The notes: generated from the sequence alone by a model not told the origin. A DNA stretch of 8,470 nt from Campylobacteraceae bacterium (GCA_027023325.1 JALVVQ010000244.1:1-8470); one strand, 5' to 3'. Numbered from the stretch's first letter, positions 1 through 5,881 are shown. Program-made: numbers and translations.

Positions 1-341
1 CCTGAAAACCTGTCGATATCTCCTGCTTCTTTGGCACGCACCACAGGTAGCGTGGGAAAAGCAATACGATCAAGAAAATCCTCATCGACATCAAAATGAA
101 GCTGCGCCAGCGTAATATGACTGGCAGTGGCGATCTGTTCTATCTCTTTGGCAGACTGATTGACAAACAATCCTACTTTTTCCACAAAAGGGGGAAGCCT
201 GTCAATAATCTTCTTGGCATCCTCAGGGCTGATAAAACGAGGAGATTTTTCATAAAAGACGAAACCCAAAGCATCGGCACCTGCACGAATCGCATGCAGT
301 GCATCTTCGAGATTGGTAATACCGCAAATTTTGACTTTCAT
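1..341 (-). CDS. trpF: Phosphoribosylanthranilate isomerase, N-terminal part (cut by window edge)
   Basis: TrpF catalyses the Amadori rearrangement of N-(5'-phosphoribosyl)anthranilate to CdRP, the third step from chorismate to tryptophan, in the cytoplasm. The window holds the first 113 codons of a protein usually near 200 residues; the rest lies to the left. The frame opens MKVKICGIT, the family signature, with the catalytic-type cysteine at residue 6. It continues with GFVFYEKSPRFIS, VGLFVN and AQLHFD, which match successive strands of the TrpF TIM barrel. The start is ATG at 341-339, with a strong Shine-Dalgarno GGGAGG at 345-350 on the minus strand. It lies downstream of rpe on the same strand, but a terminator-like repeat intervenes, so expression may depend on read-through. 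No break or odd residue is visible in the part present. Confidence 0.95.
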   Translation of the reverse strand, partial: MKVKICGITNLEDALHAIRAGADALGFVFYEKSPRFISPEDAKKIIDRLPPFVEKVGLFVNQSAKEIEQIATASHITLAQLHFDVDEDFLDRIAFPTLPVVRAKEAGDIDRFS

Positions 342-351
342 ATTCCTCCCT

Positions 352-400
352 GTAGGGGGCGATGCCCAACGGAAATGCCCTTGGGGTATGCTATCGCACC
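352..400 (+). repeat. Imperfect palindromic REP-like repeat, long copy
   Basis: A 49-base element lies between trpF and rpe. It begins GTAGGG and ends CGCACC. Bases 356-363 (GGGGCGAT) pair with 393-400 (ATCGCACC) with one mismatch, and 365-369 (CCCAA) can pair with 381-385 (TTGGG) inside it. The outer stem sequence recurs in inverted orientation at 424-447. This suggests a dispersed REP-like family, although only two copies are visible here. It sits directly upstream of the trpF ribosome binding site, so the transcript leader of trpF would contain it. Confidence 0.6.
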
Positions 401-418
401 AAATAAACCGCTTACATC

Positions 419-443
419 AAAAAGGTGCGGTAGCAACCGCACC
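419..443 (-). terminator. Rho-independent terminator of rpe (built from the repeat)
   Basis: On the minus strand, six bases after the rpe stop codon, GGTGCGGT-TGCT-ACCGCACC forms an 8-bp GC-rich perfect hairpin followed immediately by five Ts (419-423). This is the classical intrinsic terminator layout. The hairpin is the short palindromic repeat itself, so the repeat appears to have been co-opted as the terminator. The T run is short, and read-through into trpF is plausible. Confidence 0.7.
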
Positions 444-447
444 CTAC
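424..447 (-). repeat. Palindromic REP-like repeat, short copy
   Basis: Read on the minus strand this 24-base element starts GTAGGG and contains an 8-bp perfect stem, GGTGCGGT/ACCGCACC, with loop TGCT. It shares its start and stem with the 49-base element at 352-400, in opposite orientation, with the CGCACC ends facing each other 23 bases apart. It begins one base after the rpe stop codon. The stem differs from the long copy by a G:C to A:T pair replacement, which keeps pairing intact. Confidence 0.6.
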
Positions 448-448
448 G

Positions 449-1090
449 CTATTTTAAAGAGGTGATTGCTTCTTTGATCCCATCAGGATGCTTGTAGACA
501 AACGATCCTGCCACCACCACATCTACCCCTGCCTCTGACAACTGCTTGACATTGACATCATTGACACCACCATCAACCTCTATCAGACACGCTGGATTGT
601 GCTTCTCAATCAGAGCCTTAAGGCGCTTGGTCTTGTCGATCACAGAGGGGATAAACGCCTGTCCGCCAAATCCTGGGTTGACAGACATCAACAAGACCAT
701 ATCCAAATCAGCCAACAGATACTCAATCGCCTCTGGCGGCGTATGGGGATTAAGGACGATTGCCGGCTTGATGCCCAATGCCCGGATCTTCTGAATCAGG
801 CGATGAGGGTGTTTCTCCTCTTCATAATGAAATGAAATATATGCCGGCTTCAAAGGTGCAAAAAGATCCACAAAAAAACTGTTATTCTCTACCATCAAAT
901 GAATATCCAGCGGCTTGCTCGCTGCTTTGGCAACCGCCTCGACCACCACAGGGCCAATGGTCAGATTGGGGACAAAGTGTCCATCCATCACATCCACATG
1001 CACCAGATCGCAGCCTCCTTTACAGATCGCTACCACATCCTGTGCCAAATGTCCGAAATCTGCTGACAATATACTGGGGGCTACTTGCAT
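449..1090 (-). CDS. rpe: Ribulose-phosphate 3-epimerase
   Basis: Rpe interconverts D-ribulose 5-phosphate and D-xylulose 5-phosphate in the pentose phosphate pathway, and in the Calvin cycle where present. The protein is 213 residues, the normal length, with the whole TIM barrel. It opens MQVAPSILSADF. Ser7, His31 and Asp33 (HVDVMDGHFVPN), His64 (DIHLMVEN) and Asp173 (EVDGGVN) match the known metal-binding and acid/base positions. SVNPGFGGQAF (136-146) is the phosphate-binding loop. I chose ATG at 1090: AAGG at 1097-1100 lies 6 bases upstream, whereas a GTG one codon earlier would leave only 3 bases. A promoter with an extended -10 lies at about 1121-1129. It is divergent from rpmB and followed by a hairpin terminator. 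Confidence 0.97.
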   Translation of the reverse strand: MQVAPSILSADFGHLAQDVVAICKGGCDLVHVDVMDGHFVPNLTIGPVVVEAVAKAASKPLDIHLMVENNSFFVDLFAPLKPAYISFHYEEEKHPHRLIQKIRALGIKPAIVLNPHTPPEAIEYLLADLDMVLLMSVNPGFGGQAFIPSVIDKTKRLKALIEKHNPACLIEVDGGVNDVNVKQLSEAGVDVVVAGSFVYKHPDGIKEAITSLK

Positions 1091-1120
1091 CACCTACCTT
1101 TTATGGTTAAATTTTTCAAG

Positions 1121-1129
1121 ATTATACCA
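1121..1129 (-). promoter_or_regulatory. rpe promoter, extended -10
   Basis: The minus strand reads TGGTATAAT, a perfect TATAAT hexamer with the TGn extension. It would start transcription near 1114 and give a leader of about 24 bases before the rpe ATG. No good -35 is visible, which is usual for the housekeeping sigma factor in Campylobacterota. Assigned by pattern only. Confidence 0.7.
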
Positions 1130-1168
1130 CAGAGTTGTAAAACTTTACTACTTTTAAGCATTTTAGGC

Positions 1169-1174
1169 TATAAT
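1169..1174 (+). promoter_or_regulatory. rpmB promoter, -10 box
   Basis: A perfect TATAAT hexamer preceded by GC, in an AT-rich stretch with T-rich runs upstream and no recognisable -35. The start would be near 1181, giving a leader of about 58 bases to the rpmB ATG. It is divergent from the rpe promoter about 45 bases away, so the two -10 boxes share a compact control region. It probably also drives the downstream channel and argJ genes. Confidence 0.7.
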
Positions 1175-1190
1175 CGCAAAACTTTTCTAT

Positions 1191-1205
1191 TGCCAACTTT
1201 TGGCA
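1191..1205 (+). other. Small hairpin in the rpmB leader
   Basis: TGCCAA (1191-1196) and TTGGCA (1200-1205) form a 6-bp perfect inverted repeat with a CTT loop, in the predicted 5' leader of rpmB just after the transcription start. It could stabilise the transcript or be an operator half-site pair. No known ribosomal-protein autoregulatory motif is recognised, and a stem this short can arise by chance. Confidence 0.3.
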
Positions 1206-1238
1206 TAGAGCATAAAACTAAAACAAAAAGGCTTTATC

Positions 1239-1445
1239 ATGTCAAGAAGATGTCAAGTAACAGGCAAAGGTCCATTGGTAGGTAACAATGTATCACACGC
1301 AAAGAACCACACAAAAAGAAGACAACTTCCAAACCTCAGAACCGTCAGGATTACACTCGAGGATGGAACAAGAAAGAAAATCAAAGTAGCCGCTTCTACG
1401 CTTAGAACCATGAAGAAAAAAGCAGCACTAGCAGAGATCGCTTAG
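1239..1445 (+). CDS. rpmB: 50S ribosomal protein L28
   Basis: L28 is a small basic component of the large ribosomal subunit. The 68-residue product opens MSRRCQVTGKGPLVGNNVSHA and continues with NHTKRRQLPNL, both family hallmarks. The rest is Arg/Lys-rich (TRKKIKV, RTMKKKAA). It has only the single Cys5 in the N-terminal region, not the paired CxxC motifs of zinc-binding L28, so it is of the zinc-free type. The start is ATG with AAGG about 9 bases upstream. It has its own promoter at 1169-1174. It is the first gene of a probable rpmB-channel-argJ transcript, unusual in not being beside rpmG. A hairpin begins on the last base of its TAG stop. Confidence 0.97.
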   Translation: MSRRCQVTGKGPLVGNNVSHAKNHTKRRQLPNLRTVRITLEDGTRKKIKVAASTLRTMKKKAALAEIA

Positions 1446-1466
1446 GTTCTCCCTCCTCGGAGAGCC
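1445..1466 (+). other. Hairpin after rpmB, possible attenuator
   Basis: GGTTCTCC (1445-1452) pairs with GGAGAGCC (1459-1466) as an 8-bp stem with one G-U wobble and a 6-base loop CTCCTC. It starts on the last base of the rpmB stop. No T run follows, so it is not a standard intrinsic terminator. It may reduce read-through or protect the rpmB message, lowering expression of the channel gene that begins 23 bases later. GGAG inside the right arm is the only Shine-Dalgarno-like sequence near that gene and would be masked by the stem. Confidence 0.45.
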
Positions 1467-1489
1467 CTTACACCTCACACTCCCACACG

Positions 1490-2608
1490 ATGAAAACCCC
1501 AAAAGAGTTTCTCGGCTGGAAAACCTCCCCCAAACCACATATTACTCTCAATGATGAGTTCTATGGTCATTTAGCACCTTTTAGACTCCCTTTTATCCTC
1601 ACGATTTTGGTCATGTTGATCGGAACCATAGGCTATATGGCAATCGACAATTTCCCTCTCATGGATGCTATATATCAAACTGGAATCACCTTCACCACCG
1701 TAGGATATGGGGAGATACAGCCTATATCCGACATGGGAAGGATATTTACCATTACTTTGATTATCCTAGGGTTTGTGGTCTTTTCTATCGCTGTGGGCAT
1801 TATCGCGGAAGTCGTCAAGAAAGGCGAATTTCAAAAAACTGCTAAGGAGAGAAAAATGCTCTACGAAATCGCCAGACTCAAAAAACATTTCGTGATCTGC
1901 TATCATAATGAATTTACAGCACAGGTCACTAAACAACTCAGAACCAACCATATACCCTTTGTGGTTGTAGACCCCAGGGAGGACATGGAAGAGATTGCAA
2001 AAAAATATCATTATCCCTATTTTATCTCCGCCGAACCCCATACAGATGAGGGCATTCTCAAATCATATCTTTCCAGTGCAAAAGGGGTGATTACTTTGGC
2101 GGACAATGTCGCTGACAATATTGCTGTAGTCGCCTCAGCAAGGCTCTACGAGGAAGAAATAGGCAGACATAAATATCTTATCATCTCCAATGCCAAAAAT
2201 GATGAAGATGCCCAGAAGCTCTCCAAGCTGGGTGCCGACAGTGCTGTCACCGCCACCAACCTCATGGCAAAGCGCATCAATGCGATCGCCATCCGTCCAG
2301 AGATGGAAAATATGCTCGAAGAGTTTCTCTATCGAAGCGACACGCCGCTAGATATGGAAGAGGTCAAAGTCTCCAAAGTCAGCTGGCTCGTACTCAAAAA
2401 GCTCAAAGATGCCAAACTACGCACCGCTGCCAATGTTACCATTATTGGTATCACTCCCAAAGAAGGGCAGTTCATTCCCATGCCCAAAGGCGATACCATC
2501 ATCATGCCCAAAAGCAAGCTGATCATCATTGGCACTAGTGAAGGGATTCGCAAAGCCAAACGCATTATTAAGATGCACACAAAACCAGAGGAGCTTGGCT
2601 ATGTATAA
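1490..2608 (+). CDS. Two-transmembrane potassium channel with cytoplasmic RCK (TrkA-N/TrkA-C) domain
   Basis: A 372-residue inner-membrane K+ channel subunit of the MthK-like class, which works as a tetramer. Two hydrophobic helices at about residues 33-52 and 84-107 flank a pore helix and the selectivity filter TTVGYGE at 69-75. Glu replaces the usual final Asp. An RCK-N domain follows (about 131-260) and a TrkA-C-like domain (about 285-361, with GDTIIMPKSKLIIIG). The first RCK strand reads HFVICYHNEFTAQV, where NAD-binding relatives have GxGxxG. By my alignment from memory, the MthK calcium ligands are also absent. Start: ATG is the only plausible start, but no Shine-Dalgarno is seen upstream and the 20 bases before it are C-rich. 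It overlaps argJ by 8 bases. The channel assignment is firm; the gating ligand is unknown. Confidence 0.92.
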   Translation: MKTPKEFLGWKTSPKPHITLNDEFYGHLAPFRLPFILTILVMLIGTIGYMAIDNFPLMDAIYQTGITFTTVGYGEIQPISDMGRIFTITLIILGFVVFSIAVGIIAEVVKKGEFQKTAKERKMLYEIARLKKHFVICYHNEFTAQVTKQLRTNHIPFVVVDPREDMEEIAKKYHYPYFISAEPHTDEGILKSYLSSAKGVITLADNVADNIAVVASARLYEEEIGRHKYLIISNAKNDEDAQKLSKLGADSAVTATNLMAKRINAIAIRPEMENMLEEFLYRSDTPLDMEEVKVSKVSWLVLKKLKDAKLRTAANVTIIGITPKEGQFIPMPKGDTIIMPKSKLIIIGTSEGIRKAKRIIKMHTKPEELGYV

Positions 2609-3791
2609 AATTATCCCACTAGAAAATGGTCTGGCAGCGGTACCTGGATTTTACTGTGGCGCTACCAATGTCGGTATGCGACCAGACAAAACACAAGGCG
2701 ATGTCGCCTTCATACGAAGCGAGACACCCTGCGATGTCACTGCCGTGTTTACTTCTAACACATTCCAGGCTGCACCCATTAAGCATTTTCAGAGATACCC
2801 CGAAGGCTTCCAGACAGATTTTGTCCTGATCAATGCCAAAAATGCCAATGCCATGACGGGAGAAAAAGGCATCGAAGATATCGACACTATCATGACCGCA
2901 CTCTCTTCTAGAATAAAGGTTCACAACCCGCTCATGTCCTCCACCGGAGTGATAGGGTACCGGCTGCCTGTAGAAAAAATCATGACAGCTTTTGATGCGC
3001 TTGATTTCACTGCTACTGATTCCGACAAAGCTGCCAGAGCCATCATGACCACTGATCAGTTCAAAAAAGAACTCGCCTACAAAGTTGAACTTGACAATGG
3101 TGAGTGCTTTCATATTGCAGCCATCTGCAAAGGGGCAGGTATGATCAACCCTGCTATGGCAACTATGCTCTGCTTTATCGTCACAGATGTCGCTATCCCC
3201 AGGTCTGATATGGATGCCCTGCTTTTGTCCGGCGCGGAGCACTCTTTTAATCGTATCTCAGTGGATGGCGATACCTCCACCAACGATACTGCCATGCTCC
3301 TGTCCAACCAACAGAGTGACACTTATAACAAAGAGGCTTTTTCCAAAGTACTCAATACACTCATGTTTGAATTGGCAATGATGATTCTCAAAGATGGAGA
3401 AGGTGCCAACAAACTGGTAAGCTTCGAAGTCAAAGGAGCCAAGAGCGACATGGAGGCGCAAAAAGCGAGCATGGCACTCAGCAATTCGCTATTGGTCAAA
3501 ACAGCCCTGTTTGGCGAAGACCCCAACTGGGGCAGAATTGCCTCCACCATCGGTGCAAGCGGCATCAGCTGCGATGAGAATAAGCTGACTATCCACTATG
3601 ACGACCTCCTGATCTATTCTGATGCTTTCAGAGAGCTGGACAAAGAGAGAGAAGCGCAGGCCTATACCATTATGAAACAAGAGCAGTTCAAGGTATCCTG
3701 TGATCTAGGACTGGGGGAGGGAAGCTATACCTCCTATGGCTGTGATCTGAGCTATGAATATGTCAAGATCAATGCAGAGTATAGAACCTGA
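2601..3791 (+). CDS. argJ: Glutamate N-acetyltransferase / ornithine acetyltransferase ArgJ
   Basis: ArgJ transfers the acetyl group from N-acetylornithine to glutamate, closing the acetyl cycle of arginine synthesis. Some members also use acetyl-CoA, which sequence alone does not settle. The 396-residue precursor is full length. KGAGMINPAMATML (177-190) carries the self-cleavage site between Ala187 and Thr188; Thr188 becomes the N-terminal nucleophile of the beta chain. STGVIG (114-119) is the oxyanion-hole segment. KDGEGANK (264-271), DPNWGRI (308-313 region) and the ending YGCDLSYEYVKINAEYRT are all typical. The start is ATG at 2601, with GAGGAG at 2588-2593 seven bases upstream. A longer TTG-started frame inside the channel gene lacks this support. 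It overlaps the channel gene by 8 bases, so translation is likely coupled. No terminator follows. Confidence 0.97.
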   Translation: MYKIIPLENGLAAVPGFYCGATNVGMRPDKTQGDVAFIRSETPCDVTAVFTSNTFQAAPIKHFQRYPEGFQTDFVLINAKNANAMTGEKGIEDIDTIMTALSSRIKVHNPLMSSTGVIGYRLPVEKIMTAFDALDFTATDSDKAARAIMTTDQFKKELAYKVELDNGECFHIAAICKGAGMINPAMATMLCFIVTDVAIPRSDMDALLLSGAEHSFNRISVDGDTSTNDTAMLLSNQQSDTYNKEAFSKVLNTLMFELAMMILKDGEGANKLVSFEVKGAKSDMEAQKASMALSNSLLVKTALFGEDPNWGRIASTIGASGISCDENKLTIHYDDLLIYSDAFRELDKEREAQAYTIMKQEQFKVSCDLGLGEGSYTSYGCDLSYEYVKINAEYRT

Positions 3792-3840
3792 TTTCTAAAA
3801 CCTGCTTTAGGGATTTATCTCATGCTAACTGCAAAGAAGC

Positions 3841-3846
3841 TATAAT
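3841..3846 (+). promoter_or_regulatory. Promoter of the YdcH-family gene, -10 box
   Basis: Perfect TATAAT preceded by GC, the same GCTATAAT context as the rpmB promoter. The predicted start near 3853 leaves a leader of about 25 bases with a good ribosome binding site. No clear -35 is seen. It lies in the 86-base gap after argJ, so the small gene can be expressed independently of the argJ transcript. Confidence 0.7.
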
Positions 3847-3877
3847 AGAGAGTTAAAAATTACATACAGGAGACACC

Positions 3878-4105
3878 ATGTTAGCAGAATATAGAGATGA
3901 AATACATGACCTAAAAATACAAAATGCACATTTTGCAAAGATTTTTGAAAAGCACAATGAATTGGATCAGAAAGCCACAGATGCAGATGAAGGCAGACTT
4001 CACCTCAGTGATACAGAGATCGAAACCATCAAGAAAGAGAAGCTTCTCCTCAAAGACGAAGCCCTCAAGATGATTCTTGAGTATCGTAAGAGTAAAAAGG
4101 CATAA
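3878..4105 (+). CDS. YdcH-family (DUF465) small helical protein
   Basis: A 75-residue charged, all-helical protein. The pattern YRDEIHDLKIQNAHFAKIFEKHNELDQ, then a short acidic spacer and IKKEKLLLKDEALKMI, is the DUF465/YdcH layout: two helices forming a likely coiled-coil hairpin. No enzyme residues, signal or membrane segment are present. The molecular role of the family is not established. The start is ATG with AGGAG at 3868-3872 five bases upstream and a promoter at 3841-3846. The last codons and the TAA stop lie within a long perfect hairpin, so the coding end doubles as a terminator. It converges with the minus-strand gene ending at 4136. Confidence 0.9.
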   Translation: MLAEYRDEIHDLKIQNAHFAKIFEKHNELDQKATDADEGRLHLSDTEIETIKKEKLLLKDEALKMILEYRKSKKA

Positions 4106-4130
4106 GCCTTTTTACTCTTACCCTGATACT
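4080..4130. terminator. Bidirectional terminator hairpin overlapping the coding end
   Basis: GTAAGAGTAAAAAGGC (4086-4101) and its exact reverse complement at 4106-4121 form a 16-bp perfect stem closed by loop ATAA (4102-4105). A further AGTATC/GATACT pairing (4080-4085 with 4125-4130) extends it across a 3-base bulge. The core AAAAAGGC-ATAA-GCCTTTTT has an A run before and a T run after, so it reads as an intrinsic terminator on both strands. This fits the convergent genes on either side. The TAA stop of the plus-strand gene occupies the loop (4103-4105). Confidence 0.9.
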
Positions 4131-4135
4131 ATCCT

Positions 4136-4462
4136 CTACAACGCCTCGACATACCACCCCTTCTCTTCCAAAAACAGTTTTGCCTTTGAACATATAGGTG
4201 CCTCAAACAGTAGGTATTTCTTTTTGATTTTGCTCCCTATGTGCTCTTCAAGCCTATCATGAAGCATCATAAATGTCTCTGCTTCTTTTCTAAGGATACG
4301 GCTTTTTTTGCGAACGACAAGAATCGTAGTATAGTATGCCTCCATATCTACACCAAGATAATACAAGATTTTCTTGCGCGTACCAAGTGCTTTGAGATCT
4401 ACGTACACCAAAGAACGAAACAGATGTTTCTTTTTTCTAAAATGTTCTACTACACACTTCAT
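4136..4462 (-). CDS. Conserved-looking 108-residue protein of unknown function
   Basis: I do not recognise a named domain. The protein is basic and soluble, with no signal or membrane segment. Features seen: an N-terminal HFRKKKHLFRSLVYVD segment; an alternating strand/helix pattern (KKILYYLG, YYTTILVVRKKSRIL); a helix EAETFMMLHDRLEEHI; and a C-terminal strand-helix-strand, KKYLLFEAPICSKAKLFLEEKGWYVEAL. The many Lys/Arg patches would suit nucleic-acid contact, but that is inference. Its ATG overlaps the TGA stop of the recombinase gene (ATGA), so the two are almost certainly translated together. AGAGAG upstream is a weak ribosome binding site. It ends 6 bases before the bidirectional terminator, making it the last gene of its transcript. 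Confidence 0.8.
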   Translation of the reverse strand: MKCVVEHFRKKKHLFRSLVYVDLKALGTRKKILYYLGVDMEAYYTTILVVRKKSRILRKEAETFMMLHDRLEEHIGSKIKKKYLLFEAPICSKAKLFLEEKGWYVEAL

Positions 4463-5286
4463 GGTTTCTCTCTTAGTGGATGATAGCGGGTTACCGTCTC
4501 TTGCAGCGCGCGCTTTTCTATATGGGTGTAGATCTGCGTAGTGATCAGTGAGCTATGACCCAAAAGCTCCTGTACCACACGGAGATCTGCACCTCCGATA
4601 ATCAAGGCAGAAGCAAAAGAGTGGCGTAGCACATGCGGTGAGACACCCAGATACTTCTTGATGATCTTGTAAGCAGAGATGCGGCTCAATACACCCCCTC
4701 TGTAATTAAGCCAGAGATGGCTGCTCCTTACATCAGAAGCCTGAAGGTACTGCTCCAGCGCTTCTATGGCCATAGGTGCCAAAGGCACCATACGCTCCTT
4801 TTCTCCTTTGGCATAGCGGATCTTGAGCCAACCATCCAGTATATCATTGCGCCTAGCCGAGAGTGCCTCGGAGATACGACATCCGCTGGCATAGAGGAAG
4901 AGTATCAACGCATAGTCTCTTTTCCCCATCACCGTGCCCCTATCTATCAATGAGAGTCCACTCATCACCTCATCAAAACTAAGATATTTTGGAAGATTTT
5001 TTGGAATCTTTGCCATAGGAATCTTGATAGGGTTATGAGAGAAGTCATGTGTATGACAAAAATGATAAAAGGCATTGATAGCTGAAAGTTTTCGGTTAAG
5101 GGTGCGTTTATTGTCAAAAGCAGTAAGAAATGCAAGCAAGTCTTCACTCTCGACAGAGAGAAGCGGCTTGCTCAACTGTGACTCAAACTGCTTAAGATCA
5201 GAGAGATAGGAGGAGACAGTACCCTTGTCTAATGCCTTGGTTACGCCGATATACTCCTCAAATGCAACAAGTAGCTCATTGTGCAT
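4459..5286 (-). CDS. Tyrosine site-specific recombinase, Xer family
   Basis: Cuts and rejoins DNA through a covalent phosphotyrosine intermediate; the likely job is resolving chromosome dimers at a dif-type site during division. The 275-residue protein has the N-terminal SAM-like core-binding domain (about 1-88) and a complete catalytic domain. All six active-site residues are visible: Arg137 (GCRISEA), Lys160 (YAKGEKER), His218 and Arg221 (HVLRHSFA), His244 (LGHSSL) and Tyr253 (QIYTHI). It is XerC/XerD-sized and shorter than the Helicobacter/Campylobacter XerH (about 350), so I give no symbol. Start: ATG with no Shine-Dalgarno, 16 bases after the stop of the membrane-protein gene and just past a hairpin. 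This suggests coupled translation. No integrase cargo, att repeats or mobile genes surround it, so a housekeeping role is favoured. Confidence 0.93.
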   Translation of the reverse strand: MHNELLVAFEEYIGVTKALDKGTVSSYLSDLKQFESQLSKPLLSVESEDLLAFLTAFDNKRTLNRKLSAINAFYHFCHTHDFSHNPIKIPMAKIPKNLPKYLSFDEVMSGLSLIDRGTVMGKRDYALILFLYASGCRISEALSARRNDILDGWLKIRYAKGEKERMVPLAPMAIEALEQYLQASDVRSSHLWLNYRGGVLSRISAYKIIKKYLGVSPHVLRHSFASALIIGGADLRVVQELLGHSSLITTQIYTHIEKRALQETVTRYHPLREKP

Positions 5287-5296
5287 CTAGGGCTAC

Positions 5297-5314
5297 GAGA
5301 CCTTATTTGGTCTC
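5297..5314 (-). other. Hairpin at the membrane protein / recombinase junction
   Basis: On the minus strand GAGACC and GGTCTC form a 6-bp perfect stem with a 6-base loop AAATAA. The TAA stop of the upstream gene lies in the loop, and the structure ends 10 bases before the recombinase ATG. No T run follows, so it is not a terminator. Because the recombinase lacks a Shine-Dalgarno, this stem may affect translational coupling; that is inference. Confidence 0.45.
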
Positions 5315-5881
5315 AATCGTATAGTGCTTAAGAAGTCTTGCGATGCTGGCTACAGGAGAGTTTTCTGCCACCAGTGACAATTTCTGCTTTGCAATCTCTT
5401 TCTTACCCTTTTTTAATGCCTCAAAAGCCTCTTCTACCAATGCCAACTCCTGATAGTAGGTAGAATCCACCACTTTATTATCTAGCACGGCAGCATGATA
5501 CTTGCTTATGTCTGCAATCAGCGTATCGTTATTGCTGCTCAAGGCTTGTAACACATCACCCTGTTGCTTCTCTACCGCTTGTATATAGGAAAAGAGTGCA
5601 TAAAGCTTAGAATTCTTCTCTTGGAGTGTCTTGCGTGCTGCTGCATCCTCTGGTTGTTTTTGGAGTGTGAGCAGTGCCGCATTGGCCTGCTGTAGCTGGC
5701 TATTTTGATAGGCAGCCATACCTGCCCTGCCACCAAAGAAAAGCACCAAAGCAATCACTGCTGCCCAGAGCTTAAATTTATGTTTTTTGTAAAGTTTTTC
5801 CAGTTTAAAAGCACTTTCCAGTATCTTTTCATCGCCACTCAAAGCCTCTTTGACAAAGCCTGCCTGATCTTTTAGACTCAC
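5303..5881 (-). CDS. Single-pass inner-membrane protein with helical, TPR-like C-terminal part
   Basis: The protein is 192 residues from the GTG start chosen here. A charged cytoplasmic N-terminus (VSLKDQAGFVKEALSGDEKILESAFKLEKLYKKHKFK) precedes one membrane helix at about residues 38-58 (LWAAVIALVLFFGGRAGMAAY). About 134 residues of helical sequence follow, ending in FEALKKGKKEIAKQKLSLVAENSPVASIARLL, which resembles the TPR_21 region of YfgM-like proteins. Lys-rich residues before the helix predict the C-terminus in the periplasm. I chose GTG 5881-5879 because AAGGAG (5888-5893) lies 6 bases upstream. A TTG-started extension of 17 codons to 5932 would begin upstream of the -10 box at 5922-5927 and lacks a binding site. 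It is the first gene of a run with the recombinase and the 108-residue protein. The function is not established; the TPR_21 link is an inference. Confidence 0.8.
   Translation of the reverse strand: MSLKDQAGFVKEALSGDEKILESAFKLEKLYKKHKFKLWAAVIALVLFFGGRAGMAAYQNSQLQQANAALLTLQKQPEDAAARKTLQEKNSKLYALFSYIQAVEKQQGDVLQALSSNNDTLIADISKYHAAVLDNKVVDSTYYQELALVEEAFEALKKGKKEIAKQKLSLVAENSPVASIARLLKHYTIETK

Noticed and set aside
1091..1093. GTG one codon upstream as the rpe start
   Set aside because: It would leave only 3 bases after AAGG; ATG at 1090 gives 6 and matches the usual N-terminus.
2529..2600. TTG-initiated 24-codon N-terminal extension of argJ
   Set aside because: It lies within the channel coding region, lacks a binding site and is not part of the ArgJ family; ATG 2601 has GAGGAG at good spacing.
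2619..3242. Long open frame (207 codons) on the minus strand inside argJ
   Set aside because: It is antisense to a fully convincing argJ, has no family features, and its cysteine/histidine-rich composition is typical of a shadow frame.
3795..3810. CTAAA...TTTAG inverted repeat after argJ as a terminator
   Set aside because: Only a 5-bp AT-rich stem with no T run behind it; likely chance.
4459..5286. The tyrosine recombinase as the integrase of a mobile element or integron
   Set aside because: No tRNA, att-like direct repeats, cargo genes, transposases or phage genes nearby; neighbours are housekeeping genes and the protein is Xer-like in size and motifs.
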